Shown piece by piece: positions 34,146 to 47,000 of a DNA stretch of 64,000 nucleotides. Numbering within the stretch: position 1 is the first letter of the stretch; each line of letters opens with the position of its first letter. The notes under the pieces are model-generated. The model saw only the letters and a program-made list of their open reading frames with translations. It made no database searches and had not been told where the DNA came from. The translations under genes and the position numbers were made by a program. Source of the stretch: Pseudomonadota bacterium (GTDB lineage: Bacteria; Pseudomonadota; Gammaproteobacteria; Burkholderiales; Ferrovaceae); the NCBI GenBank assembly GCA_021796835.1, contig JAKABO010000008.1:1-64000 (forward strand), given 5' to 3'.

Positions 34146-35606
34146 TCAGTGTACCCCATCCTGCCGGGTTTGTTGCACAGGAGGTTCACCACTATCCCAG
34201 CCCCCTCCGAGTGCCGCAATGAGTTGGGCGGCGGCAACGAAGGCTCGTCCGCGCAGGGTGACTTCGCTGACTTGCCCGGTGAGCAAGGCAGTTTGAGTGA
34301 TGACGACATTGAGATAATCCACGGTCCCTGAGCGGTATTGCTGGTCCGTCAGAACGACGGTACGCGCCGCTGCCTTGACCGCACGTTGTTGCACCACGAT
34401 TTCCCGGGTCAGAATTTCCTCTGCCGCCAGATTGTCCTCGACATTCTGGAAGGCGGTCAGGACGACTTGGCGGTAGTTGGCCACGGCCTGATCAAAACCG
34501 GCACGGGCCTGATCCAGGTTGGCCAGGCGCAGTCCGGCGTCATACAGGGGCTGAAAAAGTTGAGGGCCGATCGACCAGTTTTGATTGGGCAGGGCAAAGA
34601 GGTTACTGTAAGCAGCGTTCTGATACCCGTAATTCCCGGACAAGGTCAGACTGGGATAAAAGGCTGCCTGAGCCACGCCGATATTGGCACTGGCAGAGGC
34701 GGCCTGACGTTCGGCCACGGCGATGTCCGGACGGCGCTCCAATAGAACCGACGGAATGGTCAAAGGGGGTTTGGGATAGCCATCGCCCAGCGGCAGTGAA
34801 GGAAGCCTGAACTCTGAAGGAACTTTTCCTATCAACACGGCAATGGCGTGTTCCATCTGACTGCGCTGAACTTCCACGTCGATAAGTTGAGCCCTGGCCG
34901 TTTCCAGTTGATTTTCGGCGAGAAGAATATCCGTATCCGCAGCCACCCCAAATTTTTTACGGTTGACGGTTAGATCCAGAGATTTCTGATAAGCCTTGAC
35001 CGCCTCCGTCAGGAGGGCCGATTCGGCATCATCGGTGCGTAGTTGGAAGTAGTCCACCGCCAACAGACTTTGCAAACTCAGCAACGTAGCGGCCACCTGG
35101 TTGGCATCGGCCTGCGCAGAGGCCTGGTTGGCTTCGATGCTCCGCCGCACCGAGCCCCACAGATCCGGTACCCAGTTGGCTTGCAGGGCCGCCATGTCAT
35201 TGTTGTAAATCAGGCCATTGCCCAGGACCACGCCATTGGCCGAAGCCCGGTTACGGGATTCGGCCGCGAACAAGCCCAGCGTGGGAAACAACCCGGCCTG
35301 AGTACTGCGCACCAATGCCTGGGACTGGCGCCAGGCCGCTTCCTGCTGGGCCACGGTCTGGTTGGCCTGGGCTACCTGAACCTCCAGTTGATCCAGAGTG
35401 GCGTCCTGAAACAGGGTCCACCAGCGCGCAGGAATGGGCGTCCCCTGCGTGGAGGCGACTTTCCAGCCCGCTGGCACCCGGAAACTACTGGCCGTGGGCG
35501 AGGTGGGTTTGACGTAATCGGGACCCACTTCGCACCCGGACAGTACCAGGATCAAAAAGGGAGCCAAGGAAGGCAGCGGCCAGAACCATCGATATGTATT
35601 TCTCAT
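34146..35606 (-). CDS. Outer-membrane efflux lipoprotein, NodT/OprM family
   Basis: The 486-aa product has a lipoprotein signal (lipobox LSGC, Cys25), then two repeats of the TolC-type outer-membrane factor fold, with the typical GPDYVKP start and helical NQTVAQQEAAWRQSQ segments. It forms the exit duct of the tripartite pump whose other parts are the next three genes upstream. The ATG overlaps the permease stop by four nt. Confidence 0.92.
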   Translation of the reverse strand: MRNTYRWFWPLPSLAPFLILVLSGCEVGPDYVKPTSPTASSFRVPAGWKVASTQGTPIPARWWTLFQDATLDQLEVQVAQANQTVAQQEAAWRQSQALVRSTQAGLFPTLGLFAAESRNRASANGVVLGNGLIYNNDMAALQANWVPDLWGSVRRSIEANQASAQADANQVAATLLSLQSLLAVDYFQLRTDDAESALLTEAVKAYQKSLDLTVNRKKFGVAADTDILLAENQLETARAQLIDVEVQRSQMEHAIAVLIGKVPSEFRLPSLPLGDGYPKPPLTIPSVLLERRPDIAVAERQAASASANIGVAQAAFYPSLTLSGNYGYQNAAYSNLFALPNQNWSIGPQLFQPLYDAGLRLANLDQARAGFDQAVANYRQVVLTAFQNVEDNLAAEEILTREIVVQQRAVKAAARTVVLTDQQYRSGTVDYLNVVITQTALLTGQVSEVTLRGRAFVAAAQLIAALGGGWDSGEPPVQQTRQDGVH

Positions 35607-38600
35607 ACCTCACTCGCGGCGGAATTGACCGGGATGACGCGTTTCCAGGCAAAACGTTTTCCCCAGCGCTGGCGAAAACGATCCAGATACAGGTAGACCA
35701 CAGGAGTGGTATACAGGGTCAGTAACTGACTCAAGGCCAACCCGCCCAGAATGGCCACCCCCAGGGGTCGACGTAATTCTCCACCGCTTCCCCAGTCGAG
35801 GGCAAGAGGTAGAGCACCGAACATGGCGGCCAGAGTGGTCATCAGAATGGGACGAAACCGTTTGACGCATGCCTTCAGGATGGCGTCTTCCGGAGACAGT
35901 CCTTCGTTCCGTTCGGCCTGCAGGGCGAAGTCGATCATCAGGATGGCATTTTTCTTGACGATTCCGATCAGCAGGATGACACCGATCAGGGTCATCAGGT
36001 TGAACTCCTGCCCCGTGATCAGCAAAGCCACGACCACGCCGACTCCGGCAGAGGGCAGGGTGGAAAGGATGGTCAGGGGGTGAATCAAACTTTCGTAGAG
36101 AATTCCCAGCACGATATAGACCACCACCAGTGCGCCCAGGATCAGAAGGGGCTCATTGGACAGGGAGTCCTTGAATACTTTGGCGGTTCCTTCAAAAGAA
36201 CCCTGAATGGAAGGCGGAACGCCCAACTGCTTGAAAGTCTGATGGATGGCATCCGTGGCTTGACCAAGGGAAACCCCGGGAGGAAGATTGAAGGTAATGG
36301 TGGTGGCAGGAAATTGTCCCTGATGATTGACGGTCAGGGAATCATTGCCCGGACGAATCTTGACGATGGCTGCCAGCGGCACCATGGCACCGTCCGCAGC
36401 GTAGATATAGGTTTGTTCGAGCATGGCAGGGGATTGCCAAAAAGGGGGGGCCGCCTCCATCACCACCCGGTATTGGTTGAGCGGGTTGTAGATGGTCGAA
36501 ATGATCCGCTGTCCATAGAGGTCATTGAGGACCTGATCCAGCGAACGCGGATCAACCCCCATTCGGGCCGCCGTATCCCGGTCGATTTCGAGCCAGGCTT
36601 CCAGACCCAATTCCTGCTGGTCACTGTTGACATCAGCCAATTCGGGTAATTTGGCCAATGCAATGCGGATCCGTCGTGACCATGTCCGCAATTCTTCCAG
36701 ATGATTGCCTTGAAGAGTGTACTGATACTGGGCATTGCTCACGCGTCCACCAAAGCGCAGATCCTGGATGGGTTGAAAGTAGAGGCTGGCCCCGGTCACC
36801 GCTTTCAACCGAGTGCGCAGACGGGCAATGACTTCATCTGAGGTGGCATGGCGTACCCCTTCCGGCTTCAGAACCACGAAAACGTTACCGGCATTGCGCG
36901 CTTCGCCTCCGGTAAAACCGATGACATCCTGGGCATCCGGATCACTTTTGCAGATCCGGATGAAGCGTGTCATTTTGTCGCGCATGGCCTGAAAGGAAAT
37001 GTTCTGGTCCGCCTGAACCCGACCGATCAGGCGCCCCGTATCCTGTTGCGGCATGAACCCCTTGGGGACAATGGAAAAAAGATAGAAATTCAGACCAATG
37101 GTCAGGAACAACAAAAACAGAACCAGACGTTTATGGTGAAGTGCGGTATCCAGAGTACGTTGATACCCTTTTTCGAGGCGCTGGAACAGCCAGACTCCCC
37201 ACTGTAAACGACGCTGCCAGGAGGAAGAGGGGGCTTCTGCCCGTTGCAACCAGCGGCCGCACAGCATGGGTGTGGTGGTGAGCGAGATCACCAGTGAGAC
37301 CAGTACGGCCGTGGACAGAACCACGGCAAATTCACGAAACATGCGTCCCACCAAACCGCCCATCAGGAGCAGGGGGATGAATACGGCCACCAGGGAAACA
37401 CTCATGGACACAACGGTAAAGGCCACTTCCCTGGCACCGATCAGAGCGGCCTGCAGAGGAGGAAGCCCACGCTCGATATGGCGGGTGATATTCTCCAGCA
37501 TGACGATGGCGTCATCCACCACAAACCCCGTGGCGACTGTCAGGGCCATGAGAGAAAGATTATCTAGGCTGTAGTGTCCCAGATAGAGGATACCAAAGGT
37601 TCCGATCAGGGAAACCGGAATGGCGATACTGGGAATCAACGCCGCACGAACCTTTCCCAAAAACAGAAATACCACCAGGATCACCAGTACCGTGGCAATG
37701 ATCAAGGAACGTTCCACATCATGCAACGAGGCTCGAATGGAAGGCGTACGATCCATGACCACCTTGAGATCGATGGAAGTCGGGATGGAGGCTTGCAGGC
37801 GCGGCAGGATGGCGCGAATACGATCCACCGTTTCGATGATGTTGGCACTGGGTTGACGACTGACGATGAGCAGGATGGCACGTTGCCCGTTGGCCAGCCC
37901 GAGCGTGCGCAGATCCTGAACGCTGTCCTCCACTTCGGCAATGTCCTGTAAACGGATCGGATTTCCATGGCGATAGGCCAGAATGAGGGGACGATATTCT
38001 TTGGCAGTCTTTGCCTGATCGTTGTCATCGACTTGCCACCGATTCTCGGTATTTTCTAATATCCCTTTAGGAATATTGACATTATTGTTGGATATTGCGG
38101 TTCTGATATGTTCCACGGAGAGGCCGTAACTTTGCAAGGCGGGCGCATTCAGTTCGACTCGTACCGCTGGCAGGGAACCGCCACCCACCAGAACCTGCCC
38201 GACCCCGTCGACCTGAGACAAACGTTGGGCGACAATGGTGGAGGCCGCATCATAGATCTCTCCGGGGGGCTTGGTCGGCGAGGTCATGGTCATGACCAGG
38301 ATCGGGGCATCTGCCGGATTGATCTTGCGATAAACCGGGTTGAAGGGCAGGGCAGGGGGTAACAGGCTGCGCGCCGCATCCAGTGCGGCCATGACATCGC
38401 GCGCCGCCCCATTGATATCCCGGTCAAGGTCGAAGAGCAAACTGAGGGAGGCCATCCCGGTGGCGCTCGAGGACGTCATTTCCGTCAATCCGGCGATTCG
38501 TCCTACCGTTCGTTCCAGGGGAGTGACCATGATGGCGGCCATGGTTTCCGGACTGGCACCAGGCAGCGCCACCTGAACATTGATGGCCGGGAAGTCGATT

Positions 38601-38716
38601 TGCGGCAAAGGGGCAATGGGCATGAGGGTAAAGCCTACCCATCCCGCCAGGGTAATGGCTGCTGTCAACAGGGTCGTCGCAATGGGGCGAGCAATGAATA
38701 TCCCGGTCAGGTTCAT
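35603..38716 (-). CDS. RND efflux permease, MdtC/MuxC-like
   Basis: The 1037-aa product starts [19 protein letters not shown] at an ATG overlapping the previous stop (ATGA). It has twelve membrane helices, two large periplasmic loops and the helix-4 proton-relay aspartates ([11 protein letters not shown]). The N-terminal [13 protein letters not shown] and [14 protein letters not shown] are those of the MdtB/MdtC and MuxB/MuxC group, which act as a heteromer. It exports drugs or similar compounds using the proton gradient. The other permease of the pair is encoded directly upstream. Confidence 0.92.
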   Translation of the reverse strand: MNLTGIFIARPIATTLLTAAITLAGWVGFTLMPIAPLPQIDFPAINVQVALPGASPETMAAIMVTPLERTVGRIAGLTEMTSSSATGMASLSLLFDLDRDINGAARDVMAALDAARSLLPPALPFNPVYRKINPADAPILVMTMTSPTKPPGEIYDAASTIVAQRLSQVDGVGQVLVGGGSLPAVRVELNAPALQSYGLSVEHIRTAISNNNVNIPKGILENTENRWQVDDNDQAKTAKEYRPLILAYRHGNPIRLQDIAEVEDSVQDLRTLGLANGQRAILLIVSRQPSANIIETVDRIRAILPRLQASIPTSIDLKVVMDRTPSIRASLHDVERSLIIATVLVILVVFLFLGKVRAALIPSIAIPVSLIGTFGILYLGHYSLDNLSLMALTVATGFVVDDAIVMLENITRHIERGLPPLQAALIGAREVAFTVVSMSVSLVAVFIPLLLMGGLVGRMFREFAVVLSTAVLVSLVISLTTTPMLCGRWLQRAEAPSSSWQRRLQWGVWLFQRLEKGYQRTLDTALHHKRLVLFLLFLTIGLNFYLFSIVPKGFMPQQDTGRLIGRVQADQNISFQAMRDKMTRFIRICKSDPDAQDVIGFTGGEARNAGNVFVVLKPEGVRHATSDEVIARLRTRLKAVTGASLYFQPIQDLRFGGRVSNAQYQYTLQGNHLEELRTWSRRIRIALAKLPELADVNSDQQELGLEAWLEIDRDTAARMGVDPRSLDQVLNDLYGQRIISTIYNPLNQYRVVMEAAPPFWQSPAMLEQTYIYAADGAMVPLAAIVKIRPGNDSLTVNHQGQFPATTITFNLPPGVSLGQATDAIHQTFKQLGVPPSIQGSFEGTAKVFKDSLSNEPLLILGALVVVYIVLGILYESLIHPLTILSTLPSAGVGVVVALLITGQEFNLMTLIGVILLIGIVKKNAILMIDFALQAERNEGLSPEDAILKACVKRFRPILMTTLAAMFGALPLALDWGSGGELRRPLGVAILGGLALSQLLTLYTTPVVYLYLDRFRQRWGKRFAWKRVIPVNSAASEV

Positions 38717-41700
38717 GCCTGCCGACCTGTCAGCGTACGCAAACGGCCCACCAGTCGTTCCATGGTCAGGTAGATCACCGGAGTGGTAAAGAGAGTCAGT
38801 AACTGACTGACCAAAAGCCCGCCCACCAGAGTGAGACCCAGGGGTTGTCGCAACTCGGCACCGATCCCGGTGCCAAAGAGGAAGGGAAAAGCCGCAAAGA
38901 ATGCCGACAAGGTGGTCATCAGGATGGGACGGAAACGCAACAGACAAGCTTCCCGGATGGCCTGTTCCGGGGATAGCCCTTGGTGCCGTTGGGCTTCCAG
39001 GGCAAAGTCGATCATCATGATGGCATTCTTCTTGACGATACCGATCAGGAGTACGATGCCGATCACGCCCAGAATATCGAGATCGTGCCCTGTCAGGGAG
39101 AGGGCCAGCAATGCGCCCACGGCTGCGGAAGGAAGGGTGGACAGGATGGTGATGGGGTGTATGTAGCTTTCATAGAGGACCCCCAACACGATGTACATGG
39201 TCACCACGGCCGCCAGCAGGAGCAGGAGCGTGGAAGAAAGCGACTTCTGGTAGGCACGGGCAGCCCCCTGAAATTGGAGTTCCACGCTCTGAGGCAGGTT
39301 CAGTTCGCTGGCTGCCTGCTCTATGGCAGCCACGGCCTGACCCAGGGACTGGTGAGAAGCCAGGTTGAAGGAGAGGGTGGCCGCGGGGAATTGTCCCAGA
39401 TGATGAATCGACAAAGGACCGGTCGTTTCCCGGATATGGGCCAGTTGATCCAGGGGCACCTGTGCGCCGTTGGCGCCGGGAACATAGAACAAGTGCAACT
39501 GATCCGGATTCTGACTGAATTCAGGTCCGCTTTCGAGGATCACGCGGTACTGGTTTGACTGGGTAAAAATGGTCGACACGATTCGTTGGGAAAACGCGTC
39601 GTAGAGCAGATTATCCAGAGCTGCGACGGAGACCCCCAGGCGCAGGGCGTTGTCCCGGTCGATGTCCAGAAAGACCCGTTTTCCCTGGTCTTGCTGGTCG
39701 CTGGCGACATTACGAAGCGAGGGAAGATGGCGCATCTTTTCAAGAAGAAGGGGAACCGAATGTTGAATCTCGGCGATCTTGGGGCTTTCCAGCGTCAATT
39801 GGTATTGGGTTCGGCTCAGGGTGTCTTCCAGCGTCATGTCCTGGACGGGCTGGAAATAGACTTCCAGCGCACTGTGGCTTTGGACCATGGTTTCGTGCAG
39901 ACGATGCATGATCGCCTGGATGGACTTATCATCTCCACGTTGGGCAAAGGGTTTGAGGTTGATCATCAAACGTCCCGAATTGATCGTGGTATTTGATCCA
40001 TCCACGCCGATGAAGGAGGACAGGCTTTCCACAGCAGGATCCTTCAGAATTTTTTGTGCCAATGAAAACTGTTCTCGACGCATGGCGCCAAAGGAAATGG
40101 TTTGAGGACCCTGAGTAATGGCTTGCAGGATACCCGTGTCCTGAATAGGAAAAAATCCTTTGGGAAGATAAAGGTAGAGGGCTGCGGTGAGTATCAGGGT
40201 GAGTAGGGCCGTGAACAATACCAGTCCCTGATGGTGCAGGGCGATGTCCAGCCAACGCGCGTAGGACTGGATCAGGCGGTCAAGAAATTGTTTCCAATGA
40301 AGGCGCCACCCTGTTTCCGCTGCTTCCTTGCCTCCGAGCATATGGGCACAGAGCATGGGCGTGAGCGTCAGGGAGACAAATGCCGAAATCAGGATAGTGA
40401 CGGCCAGGGTCACGGCAAACTCCCGGAACAGGCGCCCGATGACATCCGACATGAACAGCAGGGGGATGAGTACGGCAATCAGGGAAAAGGTCAGAGAGAG
40501 GATGGTGAAACCAATCTGACGGGACCCGGTAAAGGCGGCTGTGCGGGCATCTTCGCCCATTTCCCGATAGCGGGCGATATTTTCAATCATGACGATGGCA
40601 TCGTCCACGACAAACCCGGTGGCAATGGTCAGGGCCATCAGCGTGAGATTGTTGATGCTGAAATTGGCCAGGTACATGACGCCCAGAGTGCCGATCAGGG
40701 AAACCGGCACAGCAAAGGCAGGGATCAGGGTGGCGGGCAAACTGCGCAGAAACAGAAAAATCACCATGACCACCAGGGCAATGGCCAGCATCAACTCAAA
40801 CTGAATCTCATGGACGGAGGCGCGGATGGTGGTGGTACGGTCAGACAATAATTCGACCTTGACACTTTCAGGCAAGGAATTCTGCAACTTGGGAAGCAGC
40901 GCCTTGACCCGGTCGGACACCTGGATGACATTGGCTCCAGGTTGGCGCTGGATGTTGACGATGATGGCAGGGGTATCGTTTCTCCAGGCCGCCAGATGGA
41001 CGTCTTCGGCATCATCCACCACTTCGGCCACATCTCCGATCCGGACCGGAGCACCGTTCAGGTAGGTGATGACGACTTGACGGTAGGACGCGGCATCGTG
41101 CAACTGGTCATTGGCATCCACCGTCACCGAGTGGTTGGGACCATCGAAACTCCCCTTGGGGATGTCGACATTGTTATTGATGATCGCGGTGCGCAGATCC
41201 TCGAATCCAAGGCGGCGCAAGGCCAGGGCCGTGGGATTGCCCCGAATCCGCACGGCCGGGCGCAATCCCCCGCCCATGCTGACCATACCCACGCCGGAAA
41301 CTTGAGAGAGTTTTCCTACCAGACGGGTTTCGACCCAATCCTGAAGATGGGGCAGGGACATATGGGGGGAGGTCACCGCCAGGGTCAGAATGGGCGCATC
41401 GGCAGGATTGACCTTGTTGTATAGGGGCGGCATGGGCAGATCTGTGGGTAGGAAAGTTCCAGCGGCATTGATGGCTTCCTGAACCTGCTGCTCCGCCACA
41501 TCGATAGACTGGGACAAAGAAAACTGAAGGGTGATGACGGAGGCTCCCCCTGAACTGGTGGAGGCCATCTGGGTCAGGCCGGCCATTTGTCCGAACTGAC
41601 GTTCCAGGGGGGCAGTCACGGTTCCGGCCATCACCTCGGGTCCCGCCCCGGGATAAAGCGTCGTGACTTCGATGGTGGGGTAATCCACTTCGGGCAGCGC

Positions 41701-41805
41701 AGACAGGGGCAGTTGGCGCCAGGCAATCAACCCCAACAGCAGGATCGCCACCATCACAAGGGAGGTGGCGATCGGACGATCGATAAAGGGGCTGGAAAAA
41801 TTCAC
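38713..41805 (-). CDS. RND efflux permease, MdtB/MuxB-like
   Basis: The 1030-aa protein is the first of two adjacent RND permeases ([19 protein letters not shown], then [15 protein letters not shown]). Helix 4 carries [11 protein letters not shown] with both Asp residues. Two different permeases in tandem after one adaptor gene are the mark of the MdtABC type, in which the trimer is mixed. It overlaps the genes on both sides by four nt. Confidence 0.92.
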   Translation of the reverse strand: MNFSSPFIDRPIATSLVMVAILLLGLIAWRQLPLSALPEVDYPTIEVTTLYPGAGPEVMAGTVTAPLERQFGQMAGLTQMASTSSGGASVITLQFSLSQSIDVAEQQVQEAINAAGTFLPTDLPMPPLYNKVNPADAPILTLAVTSPHMSLPHLQDWVETRLVGKLSQVSGVGMVSMGGGLRPAVRIRGNPTALALRRLGFEDLRTAIINNNVDIPKGSFDGPNHSVTVDANDQLHDAASYRQVVITYLNGAPVRIGDVAEVVDDAEDVHLAAWRNDTPAIIVNIQRQPGANVIQVSDRVKALLPKLQNSLPESVKVELLSDRTTTIRASVHEIQFELMLAIALVVMVIFLFLRSLPATLIPAFAVPVSLIGTLGVMYLANFSINNLTLMALTIATGFVVDDAIVMIENIARYREMGEDARTAAFTGSRQIGFTILSLTFSLIAVLIPLLFMSDVIGRLFREFAVTLAVTILISAFVSLTLTPMLCAHMLGGKEAAETGWRLHWKQFLDRLIQSYARWLDIALHHQGLVLFTALLTLILTAALYLYLPKGFFPIQDTGILQAITQGPQTISFGAMRREQFSLAQKILKDPAVESLSSFIGVDGSNTTINSGRLMINLKPFAQRGDDKSIQAIMHRLHETMVQSHSALEVYFQPVQDMTLEDTLSRTQYQLTLESPKIAEIQHSVPLLLEKMRHLPSLRNVASDQQDQGKRVFLDIDRDNALRLGVSVAALDNLLYDAFSQRIVSTIFTQSNQYRVILESGPEFSQNPDQLHLFYVPGANGAQVPLDQLAHIRETTGPLSIHHLGQFPAATLSFNLASHQSLGQAVAAIEQAASELNLPQSVELQFQGAARAYQKSLSSTLLLLLAAVVTMYIVLGVLYESYIHPITILSTLPSAAVGALLALSLTGHDLDILGVIGIVLLIGIVKKNAIMMIDFALEAQRHQGLSPEQAIREACLLRFRPILMTTLSAFFAAFPFLFGTGIGAELRQPLGLTLVGGLLVSQLLTLFTTPVIYLTMERLVGRLRTLTGRQA

Positions 41806-42998
41806 TGGGAAACGGCGGGGTTGGAAGAGGCGCGTTGAGCGAGGGTGACGGTCATCCCTGAACGCAAGTTATCAACCCCTTCGGTCACGACCCGTTCTCC
41901 CGGACGAACGCCGCTCAGTATGGCAATTTCATCTCCATTGGCTGGACCGGCTTTGACCTTGCGAATGGATACTTTCATGTTTTTGTCCACCACGAACACG
42001 AAGGGACCTTGATCCCCCTGTTGCACCCCAGCCACCGGAATGACGGTAGCATGAGGCAAGACCGCCACGCGGACCCTGGCGTTGACGAACTCGTTGGGAA
42101 AGAGTTCGTCGTGATGATTGTCGAACTGGGCGCGCAATTTGACCATTCCCGTGGTGATGTCGACCTGATTGTCCAGGGTTTGCAACTCACCTGTGGCCAG
42201 TAAATGCTGGTTGGAACGATCCCAGGCTTCTACCTTGAGGGGAGCCAGAGGACTGTTCATCCCTTGCTGAATGTCACTCAAATAATCCTGTGGGAGAGGA
42301 AAAATCACGGTAATCGGATCCAGTTGAGTCAATACCACCAGACCAATGTTACCGGCGGCCAGGATCATGTTGCCCTGATCCACCAGTCGAATGCCGAGAC
42401 GCCCGCTCACAGGGGCTGTGATATGGCAATAAATCAATTGGAGTTTGGCGTTATCCACCTGAGATTGATCCGAGGTGACCGTACCCTCGTATTGGTGCAC
42501 CAGCGCTTGCTGTGTGACCAACATCTGATCCGGAATGGCGCCCGTTTTGATTAGTTCCTGATACCGTTTCAGGTCGATCCGCGCATTTTCCAGCAAGGCC
42601 TGATCATGTACCAGTTGACCCTGCGCCTGAGCCAACTGTACCTGATAGGGTCGTGGATCGATCTCAACGATGGGATCCCCCCGATGAACCCGGTCTCCCT
42701 CCTTGAAATAGACCTTCATCAACTCGCCATCCACGCGACTTTTCAGGGTGACGGTATACACGGGCGTCACCGTGCCCAGTCCCGTCAACCAGACCGGAAA
42801 GTCGGCCTGATGGGCGGTAGCCAGGGAAACGGGGGTGGGCGCAGGTCCCTTGAGGGTTTTCTGATCGTGAGTTCCCTGGCGAAAATGTCGAAACAGGCCC
42901 AGCACCAGGAAAAAAACGATGAGGCCGATCAGCCAGACCCTTTTCTTTCCTTTGGTGAATTTGGGGGGCAAGGAGGGGGGGGCAGCAACAGTGGCCAT
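41802..42998 (-). CDS. RND periplasmic adaptor, MdtA-like
   Basis: The 398-aa protein has an N-terminal membrane anchor (about 19-36), a barrel-sandwich (lipoyl-like) domain split around a coiled-coil hairpin (about 95-205), and beta-barrel and membrane-proximal domains ([21 protein letters not shown]). These proteins join the inner-membrane permease to the outer-membrane duct. It heads the efflux operon, with 82 nt between it and the MlaF-like gene. Confidence 0.92.
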   Translation of the reverse strand: MATVAAPPSLPPKFTKGKKRVWLIGLIVFFLVLGLFRHFRQGTHDQKTLKGPAPTPVSLATAHQADFPVWLTGLGTVTPVYTVTLKSRVDGELMKVYFKEGDRVHRGDPIVEIDPRPYQVQLAQAQGQLVHDQALLENARIDLKRYQELIKTGAIPDQMLVTQQALVHQYEGTVTSDQSQVDNAKLQLIYCHITAPVSGRLGIRLVDQGNMILAAGNIGLVVLTQLDPITVIFPLPQDYLSDIQQGMNSPLAPLKVEAWDRSNQHLLATGELQTLDNQVDITTGMVKLRAQFDNHHDELFPNEFVNARVRVAVLPHATVIPVAGVQQGDQGPFVFVVDKNMKVSIRKVKAGPANGDEIAILSGVRPGERVVTEGVDNLRSGMTVTLAQRASSNPAVSQ

Positions 42999-43080
42999 CG
43001 CAGTCGGAATCTCGATTCAATTGTGACGTGATGCAGGATGAAAAGCAGGGCGCAACGTCCCCTGGGAACGGGAAGGGAGA

Positions 43081-43890
43081 TCAGGACAACGGCGGTCGAA
43101 AATCCTGCTCCAGCGGGGGGGCAGGCCACTGGAAAGGCACGGGGCCATCGGCCTCGGCATGGATGAACTGGTAGGCATAAGCATCTTGAGTGTTCTGGCT
43201 GAGTGAGGACGGCGTACCCTGGCTGACGACGACCCCCTCGGAAAGTAAAAACATGTCATCCACGACCTTCAGAGATTCGCTGACGTCGTAGGTGACCACG
43301 ATCGATGTGATTCCGGTACTGTCATTTAGTTCCCGGATCAGGCGGGCTACGGCGTTGAGGGAAATGGGATCCAGCCCCGCAAAGGGTTCGTCATAGATGG
43401 CCAGCGTGGGATCCAGGGCAACGGCACGGGCCAGGCATACGCGTCGGATCATGCCGCCCGAAAGTTCGGCAGGCATGAGATTACGGGCACCGCGCAAGCC
43501 CACGGCTTGTAATTTCATGAGGACCAGATCACGAATCTGGCGGGGAGCGAGCCGGGTATGTTCACGCAGGGGGAATGCCACGTTTTCGAATACGGACAGA
43601 TCGCTGAACAGTCCCCCCATCTGGAACATCATGCCCAACTCGCGGCGCATGGCATAGAGTTCCCGGTCAGACATCTCGTGCACCACCCGTCCGCGATAGC
43701 GTACAGCCCCACGCTGGGGACGCAGTTGCCCGCCTACAAGGCGCAGAAGCGTGGACTTGCCCGAGCCGCTGGTGCCTAGAACGGCAGAAATCTTCCCTTC
43801 CTGGAGAGAGAGGTTGATTCCTTTCAGGAGCGGTCGTGCACCATCGTAACTGAAGTGCAGGTCTTCGATTTCAATCAGGGGTTGGGACAT
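43081..43890 (-). CDS. MlaF-like ABC ATPase without neighbouring partners
   Basis: The 269-aa protein has Walker A GTSGSGKS (39-46), signature LSGGM (143-147) followed by IRRV as in MlaF, and Walker B AIYDEPFAGLDP. MlaF energises retrograde or anterograde phospholipid transfer with MlaE, MlaD and MlaB. None of these is encoded on either side. The switch-loop residue that is normally His is Tyr here (IVVTYDVSE, Tyr201). The C-terminal tail is Pro-rich (VPFQWPAPPLEQDFRPPL) and longer than in most MlaF. The complex it serves must be encoded elsewhere, or it has another role. Confidence 0.8.
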   Translation of the reverse strand: MSQPLIEIEDLHFSYDGARPLLKGINLSLQEGKISAVLGTSGSGKSTLLRLVGGQLRPQRGAVRYRGRVVHEMSDRELYAMRRELGMMFQMGGLFSDLSVFENVAFPLREHTRLAPRQIRDLVLMKLQAVGLRGARNLMPAELSGGMIRRVCLARAVALDPTLAIYDEPFAGLDPISLNAVARLIRELNDSTGITSIVVTYDVSESLKVVDDMFLLSEGVVVSQGTPSSLSQNTQDAYAYQFIHAEADGPVPFQWPAPPLEQDFRPPLS

Positions 43891-44046
43891 GGGCGCATCA
43901 CTCCAGGAAACCCTGCCATGCTACCCCTCGTTCTGCCTTATCGCAACATCCCCGGAGGATACTTGGCACCAGATTGAATTTCATCATAGAATTGCGGGGA
44001 TGGATTACAAGATCATGACACGCTGGCCTCCTTCAGGACTTCTCAC

Positions 44047-47000
44047 TTGACCTCGACTTCCTCCGTTCCCCTTCCGGATGCCCCGATCCTGGATGTTCCG
44101 GATTCCGCGCGCAGTTTGTTGCGTTTGGTTTCTCTATCCTTTCTTTCCCTGACCAGAAATCAGATCCATACCCTCTGGGAAGTATTTTGTCAGCGCAGCG
44201 ACTTACCCGTCTCTGATGCGACTCCCTTGATCGAACATCTCCTCGAAAAAAATGAACTGACCCTGAATCAGGGTCGCTTATCCTGTTGCCCGGCCTTGAC
44301 CGAGATCATTCTCCGGAACCCGGAAGATGAGGCCCAAATCCAGATCGCATTGGAGACGGTGCGTCAGGTCTTCAAGATCGCCGATTATCGCTTTGGTTAT
44401 TTCGTACGCCAATTCAACGAAGGCGTGCGGGATTTGCGCCTCGCGCTGTATGCCCGCCGTTTTGAAGATTTTTCCAAACTGGCCCAGACACTGCAAAGTT
44501 ATTTCGCTTCCGAATGGCGCTTGCGCAATCCCTATCTGACCCTGTTTGACGATCCCTTTTCAGCCCGGCAATTCGATTCCCTGCCGCATGAAATTGCGCT
44601 CACCATCGCGGCGACCATCCTTGCGTTGCGAACCAGTCGCCTGGAACCCTGCAAAGGACCCCTTTCCTGGTTACGGGAACAGGCGCGTCTGGCGCCCGAG
44701 GAACAACGCCAATGGTTTGCCAGCGTTCTGTGCGAACCCATGATTTTGCGCGGGCATCTCGAAGAATCACTGGCCCTGGTACGGGGCCGTACTTTCCCTT
44801 TGGCACAGGCTATCGAAGGTCTGGTTCTGGTTTGGCGAGGACAGATGGAATCCGCACTTCCCCTGTTCGAGAAAGTGCTGAAGGAATGCCGGAAGCCGCA
44901 GGATTTGCGCAAACACGGCATGAGTGGATTGGGAGGAATCGCCTACGTGATTTCCCTGATTGCCAACGGTGATCCAAAAGCATTGGAGCGGGCCTCTCAG
45001 CATATTGCCCTGGTGATCCGCAATGGAACCGGCATGAGTTCCATCTATGCCTGTCTGGGCCAGGTCGCCCATGCAACCCAGTCCGTCCAGGCAAACCCGG
45101 CAGAAGACCGCACGGAAATAGGAGACAAGGAATCTCTGGCCCAGTTGTTTCGGGCCCTGGCTTGCTGGTGGGTGGATGGCGATGGCGAGCGTATCGACTC
45201 GATGCGGTTGATCGAACTGGCCCGCCGCGCAGAATCCCATGGATACCGCTGGATTGCGGCAGAAGCCTGGGAACTCCTGGAACGCATGCAACCCGGTGGG
45301 CCCGTGCATCATGCCACCCATTTGCACCAGGAAATGGGGTCGCTCACCCTGGTTCCTGCCATTCGCCGTCAACCCTTGTGGGAGCGAGCATTGGGCGCGC
45401 TGGAGCGACTGGGGGAAGAGTTGGGTGAAACCGCGACGCCAGTCCGGCAGCAGCGATTTTACTGGGCACTCAGTCGCCCTTCCAACGGCCGCACCTTTCT
45501 CATCGAAGCCCGTGAACAGAAGCGGCAGACCCATGGATCCTGGAGTGCCAGCAAAGCGATCACTTTTCAGCGTCTGATCAATGCGACCCAGGAACTGGAA
45601 GGTCTCACGGACCAGGATAAAACCGTGATCGCTTACCTGAGAAACGCCCTGGTAGACCAGAAGCCCCACGACAAACGTTTTTTTGCACCCCAGGCCCTGC
45701 GCCTGCTGATGGGACATCCGCTGGTATTCTGGGGACATGACCTTCAACGTCCCGTGGAACTCGTGGCAGGACGTTTCGTCCTGACCAGTGGGCATGACCG
45801 CCATCATTGGTACCTGCAACTGGAACCGCAGATTCCTGTAGGCGAGGATTTGTGGATCGAGCAAGAGTCGTCCCACCGGTTACGTCTCTATGCGTTGACC
45901 GATGAGGAAATCCGTCTGCGCGACATTCTGGGTGAGTTGGGACAACAGATCCCCGTCAATCAGGAGGAGCGCGTTGTCTCCCTGCTCAAGACCCTGACCA
46001 CCCGTTTTCTGGTGCAAGGTGATCTGCCCACGCCCGCCAACCTGTTTCTGTCGGACGCCTCCCTCCTGTCGCTCTACGCGTTGCTGTCTCCTCATCCCCA
46101 GGGGATACATCTGGCTCTGGTGGTCTATCCTCTGGGAGAATCCGGGGCCTCCTTCATTCCCGGAGCAGGGCATGCCTTTTGTATCGAAGGGGAGAGTGAC
46201 AGCGCGCTGAAAGGTGTGAGGCGTGCGCTGGATGAAGAGCGTCGTCGCGCCCAGGAGATCTTCGATGCCTGCCTTCCCTGGCTGGCTCCCGCCGACCTTC
46301 CTTTTACGGGGATCAGTCGTCACCCCGCAGCAGCCTGTGAAATCCTGACGTTACTCAAGGCGATGGGGGAATCCGCCGTGCATCTGCGCTGGCCAGCGGG
46401 AGAAAGTTTACGGATCCGGGGAGAAGCGCACCTTCCCCAAATGGCCCTCCAGATCCACACCCGGGGAGACTGGCTCAAGATTTCCGGGGGGGTACGTGTC
46501 GATGCCCATACCGTATTGGAACTCAAAACCCTCATGGCCGCGGCAAAACATTCAGACTGCCGTTTCGTGGCCTTGTCCGATGGTCAATTCATTGCGTTGA
46601 GTGAAGGCTTGCTGGATCGAATTCGGGGACTGGCCAGCCTGTCTCATGAAGAAGACGCTGGAGAACTTCAGATCCATGCCCTCGCTGCGCCGCATCTGTC
46701 CCAGTTGATCGAGCAGGAAAGCGCCGCAATCACCGACCAACGCTGGATCGAATTGCTGTCGAGGCATGAATCCCTGAGTCAATGGGAACCCCAGACCCCC
46801 CCCACCCTCCAGGCGGAATTGCGTGATTACCAACGGACGGGATTTGTCTGGATGGTGCGTCACGCCGAAGCAGGAGCGGGGGCCTGTCTGGCGGATGACA
46901 TGGGTTTGGGAAAAACGCTTCAGACCTTGGCCTTGCTCCTTTACCGAGCCCCATTGGGGGCAGCCCTGGTGGTTGCACCGACCTCGGTTTGCGGCAACTG

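Noticed and set aside
33086-34222. Plus-strand open frame of 378 codons
   Set aside because: Antisense to nadE, which has all catalytic motifs.
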